From positions 199,957,741-200,021,740 of the forward strand of contig CM041465.1 in NCBI GenBank assembly GCA_023213395.1: a stretch of 64,000 nucleotides of DNA. The letters are read 5' to 3'. Shown here in pieces: positions 34,530-47,200 of this stretch (within the stretch, counting starts at the first letter, position 1; each line of letters starts with the position of its first letter). The notes beneath the pieces are model-generated. The model made no database searches and was not told where the DNA came from. It worked only from the letters and a program-made list of their open reading frames with translations. This stretch comes from Cycas panzhihuaensis. Taxonomy: Eukaryota > Cycadophyta. Position numbers and translations under genes: made by a program.

Positions 34530-34960
34530 TGATATTAAATTACATTTGCTCTAAAATGAGCTTAAACTACCTTCACTCTAAAATGAACTTAAACTACCTA
34601 CACTTTGAAACAAGCTTAAACTATAGGAGTCTCTGAGATGAGACTAAATTATGCTATACTTCTCTATAAGTATAAATTGGGTTATGGCTCTAAAATGGGC
34701 CTAAACTATTTATGCTTTTCCAAAAGCTAAGAATTGACAAATCCTCTAAATCGATCATTAAAGAGGTAAAATTATGATAATCTATGTCACTACACTAAGT
34801 ATGTCTATCATAGTATATTAATCTCTCATGTATATTATGAAATTCTATGCTCTATCATGAGCAAAATCTCCCTCTTTGGGTAACCCTTGTGGGGTCATTA
34901 CACTCCTCCACAAGTATAAACTGGTATCACACTCCATTATGAGTATAAACTGTCACTTTT
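34530..34960. repeat. 3'-UTR repeat array after integrase (AAATGAGCTTAAACTACC type)
   Basis: Copies of (A)AATGA(G/A)CTTAAACTACC lie near 34554, 34581 and 34606, with relatives at 34640, 34690 and 34900-34950 (GAGTATAAACTG). This is the same motif family as at 2890-3470 and 40560-40745. It starts only about 25 bases after the integrase ends. Confidence 0.65.
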
Positions 34961-35004
34961 TAATAACATTTTTAAAATTACCAAAAAAAAAAAAAGTTAG
35001 AAAA

Positions 35005-35221
<217 letters not shown>

Positions 35222-35599
35222 ATGCACATGAATGCACATATATATAATCCAATCAACCCTTAAAATTATGAATAAACTATTTTTTATTTAAAAAGTATTA
35301 TATGTGCATTGCACACTATCCATGAGATAAGGTAAATATTATATACACTATACTCTAAGATTAAGCATAGTGATAAATGTCTTATACAAAGATATGAAGT
35401 CATATTATTAAATATCAAATTAATGTTGTGTATATATACATGATAAAAATATATATATACATAGAGATAAGGGAGATAAAGTCTCTATGAAGGTGTACAA
35501 GAGCTCAATAAGGAAGTGAAATACACACATTCTAGCCCTCACCAAGCTAGCTTTCTTCTCCCAAAAAATAGTGCAACCATAATAAATATAATATAAAGG

Positions 35600-37400
35600 T
35601 GTCATGCATAAGGTTCCTTGCCATTACTCATCTTTGTAGTGTCTTGGAGTTATCATTCAATCATAGCATTTAGGGGAATTGTGAGGGACCTTCCTCACTC
35701 ACCTCATCCCCCTACCTCCTCTAGTTACCTCTTTGCTCTATGGGAATGTATATCCTCATATGGGTATATAAGGATCTCTTCACCATATGGTCGACTAATT
35801 GCTTGTATGAGGCACATACTTAGTCCCTCTCAATTGTCATCATCACCAACTATGCTATCATTATAGCAAACTAGGTTTACAAGATAGTAATATGAATGTC
35901 TACCCCTAGCATAACCTGTAATGGGGGCACAATCACTAGTACTATCGCTACTTATGGGGCATATTCCCCTTGTCTTTCCATATAGGCTATCATACCTTGA
36001 AGTTAGGTAATGGTGGCATCTTGTTAAATAATTATGGCATCTCTCTCAATAATGGTGGCATCCCTCTCGATGCCACTCAACCCCCCACATGGCTAACACC
36101 CTCATTACTAGTGAAAATGCTATTATGTATGGTTGAGTGAGGGTTGGCTTGTTTGCATCTAATATAGGAGGCTATCCCTTCATGTAAACCATCCCAAATA
36201 GTGAGTCCATCACCTGACAACTAAAATCTAGAGTAAACCTACCATTTATAACATATAAATAAGGAAAACGTTAGTGAATATGAGGGATATCAAATCAATA
36301 ACCAAAATAAAAGTTAAATTAAATTATAATGTTGAAAGAAAAGGGGGTAGGAGTAGAATAAATACCATCAACAAGGCCCTCATATCATCCCCTTACATAT
36401 GCCTACTTGCTGAATCTATACCTGTATATATTGGGCCTTCTACTATCTCTATGACTACTACAACTTGAGATGGATTGTCATATGACACTACCTTTAATAT
36501 AGGCTATGTCCCATCTCTACCTCCATCACCTCCCTTTATAATCGCCGCCTCCTCCTCAACATCTGAATCCTAATGAACTCTAACATAAGGGTTTATAGCA
36601 TATTAGTTCATTCCTTTGGTGGCCAATAACACAACACACATTGTCTTGCTCGCCTACTTGGATGCTATGAGACTACAAAATCCAGTATGCCACCTATGAA
36701 CTAAAGGCCCTCCATTTACCACTAGTTATAGACCTAATTTTGGTCCCACTCCTCTAAAATGATAAAAAAACTAGCACTAAAGGAGTGTGAAGTAGGAAAA
36801 TCCATTGTAGCTTGGCAAACAAATTTGATTAAGATGTGCCCTTATGTTGGCCATATTCAATGTGGCCTAACCTATCCTCGTAATGATGTAAGGCCTCTAT
36901 CCATATGCTTAGGAACTTGGTATAGTTTTATTGATCAGCAATATGAAATAGGAAGGTGCAAATAATTAATTTTTCACATTGGCAAAGTTCCTAAAATTAG
37001 TAAGCAATTAAGGTTATCGCCTCATTGATCTAAGTTCCCCCTTTAATAGAATAACCAAGTAGCTTGAATGTATACCCTAACTTTTCTAGGTAGTGGTGCC
37101 AACTCAAGGGGTGGTCTAATGTATGGCACACTTAAAATCCTCCTCATATCATGAGGAGTCATACTAATGTCTATGACTAATAATAAGTAAAGCACCTACC
37201 ATCTCCTATCTCAGTATGTGATAATGTCAATAAATAGGGCATAGTCCAAAGTGTACTACTATGACATAACGATTCAAGGAATCCTATAACATATTAGGAT
37301 GTTCCTTGTATGATAATCTATATTCTCAGCAAAGGTGAGAATTCGAGAACCAGAGTTCTTGTAGTTATTCATTATAATAACATGCTAAAAAATAGCAAAA
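35600..37400 (-). pseudogene. Antisense ORF remnant, possibly PMD type (copy 2)
   Basis: The minus strand at about 37030-37170 reads DISMTPHDMRRILSVPYI, then LELAPLPRKVRVYIQATWLFYQ. The spacing is like PMD proteins (MTPxDxxxLxGL, then a helical segment). A parallel segment exists at 5330-5380 on the minus strand. An LLILGTLP segment near 36985-37010 resembles the LLxLLGTxL helix of PMD. Downstream on the minus strand is low-complexity sequence. It lies behind integrase and 3' repeats and is antisense to the element. Stops are frequent, so the family is tentative. Confidence 0.38.
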
Positions 37401-38905
37401 CATAAATTAAAAAAAATATTACAAATATTTACTTAGATAAAATAAATTAACAACAAGCCAAACTCTACTAAACTAACTAAATAAGTTTTTAAAACTAACA
37501 AAATAGCCAAAATTATACATCTCATATAATTTTCTATCTATTTCATAATAGACGGAGCGTACCATTAACATCTCAATAATACTAAAAACATTAAAATTCT
37601 ATGGTACCATTACATTTTATAACTTCATGGTATCATGGAGATCATTATAGTCTTCCAAAGACCCCATCCCATAAAGATCTATGAAGGTGAAAAATATAAA
37701 AAATCACTTAAAAAAAAAAAGACCAAAAATGGTCTATTCAAAATAACAGGGCATCATATTTCCTTAATCTCATCTTGAATGGGACTCCAATTAGGCCCTA
37801 TTTGACTAATATTTCAAAAATAGTGTTATACCTTAAAAAACTAAAAATGATTAAAATTTTAAATTACAAAAATAAGGAAAGTCAAACCTACTAAGTCTAG
37901 CACCTTCCTATCCGTCCAGTTAGTGAAAATATAATACCTCAAACAATGTGTAAATCTAACTCTCTATTTTACCATAGAAAGCCTATGAGTGATTTAGGTA
38001 AAAAGGGGTAAATAAAAAAATTTCTAACTCTCAACATGAAAATGAAATAAAAATAATAATAAAACCATTTTTTATAATCACCTTAACTCAACTTTGTGAT
38101 AGTAGATTTTTTCCCTATCTATCATGTTGGATTCCTTGTTTTATAAACTATCACCTTGCATGATCAACATTGCTATTGCTATAGCCCATTTTTTATGCAC
38201 CATGCTCTAAATGACTATTAATAAATGTAATTAATATGCCATTAATGTATTACATTTCATCAAAATACTACCTAAAGATAATTCTCTCCTAGTACATTAT
38301 TATTTATAGTCTAGGGTCTCATTTTTTAGTACTAAACTAGTTTATGCAAGCTATATAGGCCCTTTTCACTAGGAAACCCCCAACACGTTTTATACACTTT
38401 AGCTTAACAAATCCCTAAGGTAATCCCTCCCATGTATATCTATGTTTATAGTCAAAAGTCTTATTTTTTAGATACCTCTTCAATAATACAACCTATTTGT
38501 GAGTACCTTTTGCTATCCAATACTTGCCCTACATATATCCCTTATATTCATAAATTACTACCTTATAGATAAATTCCTTCTACTAGTTTATAACATGTAG
38601 CCAAAGCAACAACCAAGTGGCTTGATTACATGATATACTTTTATATAATAGTTCTAATTAATATCTATTACAACACACAATCCAACCCATTATGATAACA
38701 TTTCTAAAGGCCCCTTATTAACTTATTTTTAAACTAAAAAGTGCTAATAGATAACTCATATAAACTACTCATGTTCTCTTAGTAATTTGACCTTTATGGA
38801 CCTATTTTCAGGCTTTTGTGTGGCCTCACTTTGCTAAACTATGTTATCATTTATCAATTGACTTTGTCCCCCATGAATTGGCTTGTCACCATAACTTCTT
38901 TTCAT
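37401..38905. other. Unassigned AT-rich stretch
   Basis: No protein motif, LTR boundary or tandem repeat was recognised. Presumably gypsy 3' region. Confidence 0.35.
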
Positions 38906-38910
38906 ACTAA

Positions 38911-39071
<161 letters not shown>

Positions 39072-39197
39072 AAAATAAAAGTATATATATACATCGAAAA
39101 ATATAAAATTTGTGCATGGACCTCTCATCACCTTCTTGGTATCTAGGATAAATCATATTTTTGCTTCATTCCCACCTAAGATATGTAGTTTAGGTGT

Positions 39198-39283
39198 GGA
39201 TTTGTGGGTCATTTAGGATGTTTGGATTTAATTATTTAGGTCTATAATGGCCTCAACTATGATCAAAAACTGCTCGATACTTT
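39198..39283. repeat. Segment conserved upstream of the second RNase H (copy 2)
   Basis: Partner of 2218-2305: GGTCATTTAGGATG, ATTATTTAGGTCTATAATGG and CCTCAACTATGA blocks are shared. It again follows a GATA microsatellite and precedes an isolated RNase H. Confidence 0.55.
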
Positions 39284-39477
39284 GAAAAATAAAATAAGTT
39301 CTAAAAAATTATCATGATAGTGACACCAAGCTACTCATGAGATCTTTTTTTCAACTTATTTAAATAATCAAAGTTGAGCCTACAAAACTTGAAACTTAAC
39401 TACATTGATAAATTTTTGCCCCATTCCCCATATTCATCAAGTCATCTTTCAATCACTATTATATTTTCTAGGGTATT

Positions 39478-40030
39478 TGTTGAGAAGATAAGGTCCCAAC
39501 CCTTAAACCACCACCAAGATCTAAACTATTCTTGCAACTAGTTACAGGAATCAAAACTAAAATTTAACATGCAAGTTCTTAAATTAGAGATAAAATAATA
39601 AAATGAATAAGAAAGTTAAGCATCACATGTACACCTGATATAACATGGTAAAACCCTAGCAGTGTGCTAGGGAAACATCCACACAAGAAAGTTATCGATC
39701 TTTATTGTTGTAGAATGGATAAAATATACATAATCCTATAATAGAGTGCTCACAACAACAACAACCAGCCACCCCAACTCCTCACAGTACATTGAACAAT
39801 ATCAACATAATGAAAAATGCCCTAAATCGGGATACATGAGAGGGTCAACCAAGGCACAAATCTTGACCATAGAATCTAGGGTATTGGAGAGAATGACCCT
39901 GATTTTCTTTACCATTTAATATACTTTCCAATGCTAAGGGGGGCCCTTGCACCCCCTTAGCCCAAGGGGGGACCCCTGCCCCCTTGGAACCCCCTCAGGA
40001 AGGTTTGGGGGGGAAACTGCATTGCCAACA
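39478..40030. mobile_element. Probable solo LTR
   Basis: A 553-base block starting TGTTGAGAAG and ending ATTGCCAACA separates the conserved segment from the RNase H, which lie about 150 bases apart in the first copy. It carries GC-rich inverted repeats (39933-39987) unlike its surroundings. No clear target duplication was found (GTATT left, TATCA right), and no partner LTR is in the window, so the call is provisional. Confidence 0.45.
39933..39987. other. Two consecutive perfect GC-rich hairpins
   Basis: GCTAAGGGGG (39933-39942) pairs with CCCCCTTAGC (39952-39961). Then CCAAGGGGG (39962-39970) pairs with CCCCCTTGG (39979-39987). The loops are 9 and 8 bases. They lie near the end of the probable solo LTR. 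They could be an RNA-processing or termination structure of the parent element. Confidence 0.7.
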
Positions 40031-40059
40031 TATCAAAATTTTAGCCTCCAACCATTGTT

Positions 40060-40440
40060 GTCACATTACCTAACCGTATTAATCATTTATACTGATGGAG
40101 GAAGATATGGGAACCTTGGCCCTTCTATTATAGTCTAAACCATTTGGGACCAAGTAGGCTACATCTTAACTTGCACTAGAATTTATGTGTCTGAAGTAAT
40201 CAATAACACTACTAAGTATACTACTATTATTAATGCTCTCACCAATGTACTCTAAGTTTATAGTGGTCCTATTTTATTGTTATGTAATTCTCAACTTGTT
40301 GTTTGTTAACTTACCAAATTTACCATGTTTATTAATCCTAATTATGTGCCCTTACTAACCAAGTTAGATTGCTCTTATCATAGTTTTCTTCTCTCATAAC
40401 TCAACACATTTTATAGGGATAAAACATAAAAATAAATTAT
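40060..40440 (+). pseudogene. Second RNase H domain of the giant gypsy element (copy 2)
   Basis: The frame reads IYTDGGRYGNLGP near 40087-40125 (YTDGSSxGNPGP, the first Asp kept), VINNTTKYTTIINAL near 40200-40245 (TNNxAEYxAL, Glu changed to Lys), and ILLLCNSQLVVC near 40270-40305 (DSQLVV, Asp changed to Asn). FYRDKT follows near 40410. Stops occur at several Trp/Gln positions. It is homologous to 2455-2866 and again is detached from RT, sitting just upstream of the 3' repeats. Confidence 0.75.
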
Positions 40441-40544
40441 TTAATTTCTTTTATTCTTGAGTATCACTTATCATATGTAGATATTTCTCCTCAGGGATTT
40501 TGACCCTATCAATGAAATTGAGCCTACATGCTAGATTTCTTATC

Positions 40545-40745
40545 AATCTACATTGAGTCTTTAAAATGTGGGTAAACTATCCAAGGTTCTACTATGAGTT
40601 TAAATTAGAACCCAATCTCTAAAATGAGGGTAAACCACTTGAAGCTTTGGTACAAGCCTAAACTGTCATAATCATTATGAAATGAGGTAACCCACTTGAT
40701 GCTCTACAGTGAGCTTAAACTACCTTATAAATGTGTAAATACTTA
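40545..40745. repeat. 3'-UTR repeats after the second RNase H
   Basis: Five degenerate copies of (A)AATGxGxxTAAACTAxC lie between 40565 and 40735. They are spaced about 30-50 bases and alternate with CTTGAAGCT/CTTGATGCT words. Confidence 0.6.
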
Positions 40746-40979
40746 CTCCTGTATGGATTTTCAAAAGGGAAAATCCCATAATGTCATCCTCAATTTGGTC
40801 TTTCCCTTATAGTATTGCTTTAGTTTTATTTAGTTTCCTTTATTTATTTGCCTTCTAAAAATAAATAAACCATAAACAAAATTATAAATCATAATAATAT
40901 AGAAAAATTACAAAACAAGAAATAATTAAAACATTACCTCTTAGTTCTAAGTGTAACCTACAAATCCATGCCTTTGAGG

Positions 40980-41430
40980 GGTACTCATTGAAGAGGTTAA
41001 ACTATGGAAATAACCCTAACTCTAGGATGAGGTTAAATAGCTCCTCCTCTAAAGGGCTCTCATTGATGAGATAAAATTGGAATGATAACATAGCTTCTAA
41101 GTCAAAAAATCCTTGGGTTCTAAGCCTTAAATCTCTTAGCTTTTGAATTGAATACCCAATTGGCCATTGAGGAAATCCCTTAGGTGCCTAATATTTCTCT
41201 AATAGTCATTAAAGAGGATAAACTATGGTGGCCTATTCATGTTTGTTTAGGTTTCAATATAGCCTTTGAGCTTATCCTAATTAGATTAAACTATATGGCC
41301 AATCTCTACCCTATTTAGTACACCATAAAAGTTCTTATTAGCAAATTTAAACTAGGGATCACATTCTTTAAACACCTACTAATGGGCCTAAACTATGACA
41401 AATTGTCTTCCCCTATCACTTTTATAAGCA
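40980..41430. repeat. 3'-UTR repeats, GAGGxTAAACTATGG type
   Basis: Copies lie near 40990, 41020, 41062, 41212, 41280, 41345 and 41385, in the pattern (ATT)(G/A)A(A/T)GAGGxTAAACTATGG. This matches the 6300-6700 array in motif and in relative position before the candidate polypurine tract (ATCAAGAGG, 41504-41512). Confidence 0.6.
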
Positions 41431-41512
41431 TAGAAATAGTCTTTACATGGAATTATTAAAAACATTCATCTCTTATAACCCATGCTTGAAGAGTTTTTTT
41501 ATTATCAAGAGG

Positions 41513-44140
41513 TAAAATGTTTTATTTAATTTGGGAAGTCCATAGCTATCACACCAAATAAATAAATGAAGGTAAATGCTTCTTATCTTTTATTTTAGTT
41601 TATATTAGTTTAGTTTTTTTTATTAGTATATACTAATATTTGTTTATTATTTTAGTGGATGGGTATATGTGTCTTCAACCAATGATAATTTTGATCATGG
41701 TTTATGGCTTAAACGATTGTCCACCCAAGCTTAAAGAACTTTAGAAAGGATTTTTAGTACCTCTATAAATACTTCTTTCCCTTCTTTTGCTATTATTCAT
41801 AGTGATTGCTTACTTGTCTCAAATATTTGGGTGCTCTTATTATCAAAACTATCATTTTTATATGTATTCTTCCCTATCCCACTATGGTGAATGCATGTGA
41901 AACCCTAATTTTAGACCATTCTATGTTGGAATGTGCTTATCTTGTGTCTTATTATATCTTTGAAAAGTTTTATGGTAGTATGAAGTTCACCACGATACCA
42001 CAAAGTTCCTAACTTTATAATACATTTAAGAACTTTGCAGGATGATAGTACAAAAATTGAAAAAGGCTTATATACCTTTTTTTCCCCTTAATTAGTTCAC
42101 ACAACTATGCTTTTACATTGGCAAGGTCATGAATCTTAAGAGGATATTCTACTTTTTCTAAGGACTTTATCTTTAATGTTTTTTCTATCTTTATTAAACC
42201 AAATCCATGGATAATTTAGCCATGGTTTGGCTCCTAATAGTGGGCTTAATACCACTCCTATGGTAACTCACAATATCTATAAAATCTCCTTATTTTTACA
42301 TGGGAAAGGAGGTCAAATTTTAGAATATTATATTACTAGAGTGCTATCATTTTTTCTATAGTATGCACTAACTTGATAGGTGGAGGACTGCGCTAACTTA
42401 TTTTACATAGATTGAAAGCTTAGGAGTAAGAAGTCAATTAGAGTCACCATTTTCTTCCCTCTATTCTTCCTACTAATTGAGATAGTGCCCATTACATAGT
42501 TGAAGTACTACCTAAATCTTATTAAAATCCTTAAAAAGATATGCTTTCATCAAATACATTTTAAAGTTATTTTGTTATGGTTTTGATATTTGATCAAAAC
42601 TTTATCATGTCATAATTTGATTTGGAAAGTAGAAATACTACCATATTTTCTTTACAAAATCTTGTTTACACACACATTATTTTTAATGTGGCTTGTTTTT
42701 TTCGATAAAACTCACATTGAGGAGAGGTTAAAATTGTGAAAAGAAGAGATTATATTGTGAAAACAAGAAATAAGTGAACTTGAGGTTTTCATCTCTAAAC
42801 CTTCTCTTAACTTTTGAAGAAAAAAGAAGAGTCTATTAAGCATATTTCTAATTCTAAATTTCATTTTTAGAAAGAAACAAAGAGGAATGTTATTTACATA
42901 CTTGACATTCCTTTTTATTTTTCTCTTAATCTCTCATATAAGTAATTCCAGTTACAAAGAAAAAGAGCATATAAAAACAATCAAGGAAAGAAAGCAAGAA
43001 AAAATTTGTATTAATTTTTTTTCACATATCATTTCTACTTTTTTCTATGGACATTAAAAGGGATAGAATATAGTAGAGATTTATAATTATTGTAAGTTGT
43101 TAAATCCATGGGGCTAAAAGGCTTGTTTTAGGTTGGTTTGATCATTGTTTTCATTTAATTGGAAAGTATTCTAGCTACATGTTAGCTTTATTAATTACTT
43201 CTTTTAGTCTTATCTAGGACTAGTGTTATTCTTGTACCAAAAGAGGGGACCACTACCCTTATGCCCAAATTTCATTACTAGATGAGAGAGTTGGTCTTAC
43301 TCTTTTAAGTAAATTGAGTCTTCTGATTTGTATTCTAAGTGGGCTATTAAGGAGAACCCATCTATACCACATGCTAATGCATAAGGCATTGATAGTTGAG
43401 TGAATCTCATTTATCCTATTGAGAGTGGTGACCTCTTCTTTTTATCCTCTTAGAGTTAAAAGTGCATTGGAGTTAGATATAGGCATTACGAGGCCTGCCT
43501 TACACTTGTTATAAGATAGGTCATCAATATTGATGAGTCTCTACCATCTTATCCATGATTAGATATATCCTATAGTCTTAAATCCCTTAGGCCTCTTGCT
43601 TTGGTTAGTTCTTGCATCTATCTCTAGATTAAGTTTATCATTTAGGATTATTTAAGAGTTAGGTTGGGCATGTAGAGGTGATTACAATTAAGGTACATAT
43701 GCCCTAGTGACACCCTACCACTTTGAGGGCCTTTCTTATTGAGTGTTATTTATCGTTCCAAGGAAATTTACTAATAGATAGATTGATCTTATCTTTACAC
43801 TTTTAATTAGCTAGTAATCGACTCTTTGAATTATTTTTATGTACATTTGTTTCTTCATTTACTTGCTTTCATTATTTGTTTAATTAGGTAGAAAATTTAT
43901 GTTTTCTTTTAAGTTATTTCTATTTTTTTCAATCTTTTAGCACATTATACATACCTATATGTTGCCCTTTAAACCTAGAACTTAGTGGTATTTTATCTCT
44001 ACACTTACATCAAAATGAGATGCATAGGTGCCTTGTAAGAGGCATATACTCATATCCTTCTCAACTCAGAACCCCTTTACCCTTTAGGTCTATTGTTAAG
44101 TAGTGTTGTTCATCCTCCCTTCTTATGACTAAAACTTCAC
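41513..44140. other. Unassigned non-coding region
   Basis: By position it could hold gypsy LTR and leader sequence. No paired LTR, primer site or protein motif was confirmed. AG-rich tracts at 42780-43010 resemble those at 9120-9400 in texture only. Confidence 0.3.
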
Positions 44141-44150
44141 ATGTAATACT

Positions 44151-44151
<1 letters not shown>

Positions 44152-44191
<40 letters not shown>
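44152..44191. repeat. (TA)n microsatellite
   Basis: About 40 bases of uninterrupted TA. Confidence 0.95.
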
Positions 44192-44195
<4 letters not shown>

Positions 44196-44666
44196 GGAAG
44201 ATACATAGTGATCCCAACTCAAATTAAAATATAACACCTTCAAAATAATCCTAAGAGATTGATATAGTAATGGATAAATAAGTTTATACCTTTATTAAAT
44301 CTGTACCTTACACATGTGGAGATAAAATTCTAATAGATTTTTAGATTTTTCTAAGTGTGGTTTATCTACTCAACAACATCAATGAATAATCTTACAAAAC
44401 ACATCTACTCTATGCATCTAATTTTTTGCTTTAAAAAAAAGAACCAAATATCATTATGTAAAACTTAGTTGCTTGACTTCAAATTAAACTAACAAACACC
44501 TAAGTAGAACATAAGTACTTTATGAATTTGATCTAAGAAATAACCAATAGAACATATTTGTTCTATACATTTGAACCAAAGAATAATCTAATAAGATACA
44601 TTTTCCCAATTAAACTAAACTAGAGAATATGCAAATCAAATTTATATGTTCTATTTAAGTCAATGA
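44192..44666. other. Unassigned AT-rich stretch
   Basis: Nothing recognised. Confidence 0.3.
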
Positions 44667-45024
44667 TGTTAGAAATAATGTTACACATTAATGTTTTGTA
44701 ATGCTATCTTGAAAGTATATTTATGTACTTAATTAACTATGTATTAAATGTTTGGTGAATGGATCATTGTCCATCTCAACAAACTTTGTATTATCATATA
44801 CATTAAAATTATATGAGGCACATCACAAAAGTTTTAGATAGGTTGACCAAAGAGAGAGAGGAATAAGATCATGAGTATCTATAATATGTATTTTGATATA
44901 TATAAAGTATTTATTTTTGAGGTGGTTTTTATTCCCCTATAGAGGTTTTCTACCAGTCTAATATTTTGGGTAATAATTAATGAATGCTTTGCATATAATT
45001 TCTCTCATGCTCCTCTCTTTGACA
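44667..45024 (+). repeat. Copia LTR (5' LTR of element E)
   Basis: It starts TGTTAGAAATAATG and ends CTCTTTGACA, 358 bases, followed immediately by a tRNA-Met primer site. No matching downstream LTR was found in the window, so element E is truncated or its other LTR lies outside. Confidence 0.6.
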
Positions 45025-45036
45025 TGGTATTAGAGC
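45025..45036 (+). other. Primer-binding site of element E
   Basis: TGGTATTAGAGC is the tRNA-Met site with one C to T change (TGGTATCAGAGC). Confidence 0.75.
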
Positions 45037-45862
45037 AAGTTCAAACTACTTGAAGATAGGATATAATTGTAGAGCAATAGAATTATCCATGCACAAATTT
45101 GCTTGGTAATCACTAAAGCACAAATGAATATGTGAAAATGCTACTTGCCTTGCTACATGTATATCTCTCTCTAAGGTTTGCTGGATCTATTATAGTGTTG
45201 TGTGAAGTTTCAACATTATTGGGTACCTTCCAACATCACATTTACCTATCAAAATCAATTGAAGGTGCCATTAAATATTAATCTAGTTGTACTACTACCA
45301 TTTTTGAAGAGCAACATCCAAAATCATTTTAGAAGATTTGGAGTTAATTGCCTTTGATAATCCTTCTACTAGAAGTGGGATCAATAGAGAAAGTCAAGAA
45401 TATTCAATGCCATTATGCCACTTAGAACACCACATAGTCAAGAAGGAGAAGCACAATATTACACCACTCACTAGTGAGTTGCTCATTGGCAACTACATAA
45501 AGAAATTCATCATATAGTTGTAGTCACACATAGCCATGCTTCCTTCTAGAGATGAGTCAAAGATGGAAGATGTATAAAATTAAACAAATTCATAGTTGAG
45601 AAGAATTTTTAATCACTTACATCATTCAAGTACATAGGATGAACACACATCAAGAAGCTTGTCATTCTTACTCTTACACAGTTATGCCATTGATACAATA
45701 GGGATGTCATTTAGATATCATGCAATAGGGATGAAATATGCCAAGCCATACAATTACTCATCAACTACATGATTAATATGTTGTCTCTGAAGTTAAGAAA
45801 ATAAGAACTCCTCTTCATCAAAAATATAGAAAGCTAGGGCATCTAAACACAGACACACAAAG
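45037..45862 (+). other. Element E interior, coding not recognised
   Basis: Leader or Gag-like sequence with no firm motif. It is interrupted at 45862 by N3, and the same host sequence resumes after the CAAAG duplication at 53377-53381. Confidence 0.35.
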
Positions 45863-46160
45863 TGAAAAGAGTGGATCTATCCTTCATCTCCATGCACTAA
45901 ACACAAAGGCAAACATGGGAGCAAGAGAGACTTGAGAGAAAGAAAGTAGCTCTCACAAAATGGGGAGGTAAAGAATGAATCTCCTCCATTGAGCTTTACT
46001 TTTATATTGAGAGAGAGAGCATTTGAGTTAGGTGAAATGAAATTACACATAATGCACATGAAAGTGCATTTCACTTAAGTGATCTAATTTAAAGTTCACT
46101 TAAGACCCTTTTTCGAAATAATCAACTAATGTAATGACCTTATGTCATTAACCCTTTTCA
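45863..46160 (-). repeat. N3 left LTR (3' LTR)
   Basis: From TGAAAAGAGTGG to AACCCTTTTCA. Same length as 53079-53376 and no difference was seen. It contains a minus open frame of 65 codons that is repeated exactly in the other LTR. Confidence 0.95.
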
Positions 46161-47200
46161 ATCTCCCCCTTAATGGTAGAAGGTCATTTCATTCTATTTT
46201 ATTCTATCCTATGAGGTCTTCATTTGAGCCTCTTACAAAGCAAACTAGTATGATACTTTTGTGGAAACCCTCATGGGAAGAAAACCCACAAATTTTCTAA
46301 TCTACTAACTTTGCTCAGACTCTTTAAATGTAGCCGAGATAGCCAATCAAGACAATAAATTTTCTAATGAAATCTCGAGTCTCCATATATCATTTGGTCA
46401 TCCCCCATGCCCTTTCGGGTTTTCACAGGTTTCGATTTTCCAAAACAATACAACCCTTATCCTTTCGCGCCACAAGGGGTTTTCATGAATGGGATAGAAC
46501 GGAGACTTACTCTTGTCCTTTCGCGCCCACAAGGGGTTTTCACGAATGAGACAGAGTATGATGGTCCTATTGTCATCTCCTTCAATCAGTCAGAGATGGA
46601 GGCCCTAAGGTCGAGTTGCTTTCGAAACTGTTCAAACTTCACCCTCTTCAGTGGTTTGGTGAAGATATCGGCCACTTGATGCTTGTGGGCAAGACTCAAT
46701 TGAATTATGCCATCATGAACTAGTTCTCTAATCCTGTGGACTTTTGTACTTATATGTTTGGTACGATCATGAAATCATGTGATTTTTAGCCATCTGGATT
46801 GTAGATTGATTATCTACATGTAAGCTAGTAGAACTTGTTTGGGTGGCATTTAATGTATTCAACAATTTTCTAAGCCATATCACCTCCTTGCTTGTCTCGA
46901 GAAAGCGTGATGTACTCGGCTTGATTGACTCTGCAACTATCTTTTGCCGTACGGATCTCCATGATATTGGTCTTTGTTCCCGGAAATGTTACGTACCGGA
47001 CGTAGATCTTCCCGTGTCTTTATCTCCCAAAGTCCGAGTCGTGTATGCATAAAGTTTAAATTCGCATTGGGTTCATACAAGACCATATTTGCTAGTCGTC
47101 TTTAGGTACCTCAACACTCGTATTACTTGCCAATGATTACGCTTAGGATTTGTCATGAATCTTGCAAGAATCTTGACAGTGTGCAATATCCGGCCTTGTG
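46161..47200 (-). pseudogene. Ty1/copia RNase H and 3' region (N3)
   Basis: The minus strand shows AEYITLSR near 46900-46925 (SxxEAEYxAL), VDNQSTIQMAKNHMI near 46775-46820 (DNQSAIxLAKNPxxH), and a VADIF-like site near 46650-46685 (GGCCGATATCTTCACCAAACC on minus). Frames shift between these motifs. Nearest the LTR, 46405-46560 holds short GGTTTTCA(C/T)GAATG repeats. The domain order matches copia. Confidence 0.7.
46405..46560. repeat. CCTTTCGCGCC(C)ACAAGGGGTTTTCA short repeat
   Basis: Two clear copies at 46461-46490 and 46517-46549 and a shortened relative at 46411-46430. They sit between the RNase H and the purine tract of N3. Confidence 0.75.

Noticed and set aside
39473-40035. Target-site duplication of the solo LTR
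   Set aside because: GTATT and TATCA do not match at the best TG...CA boundaries.
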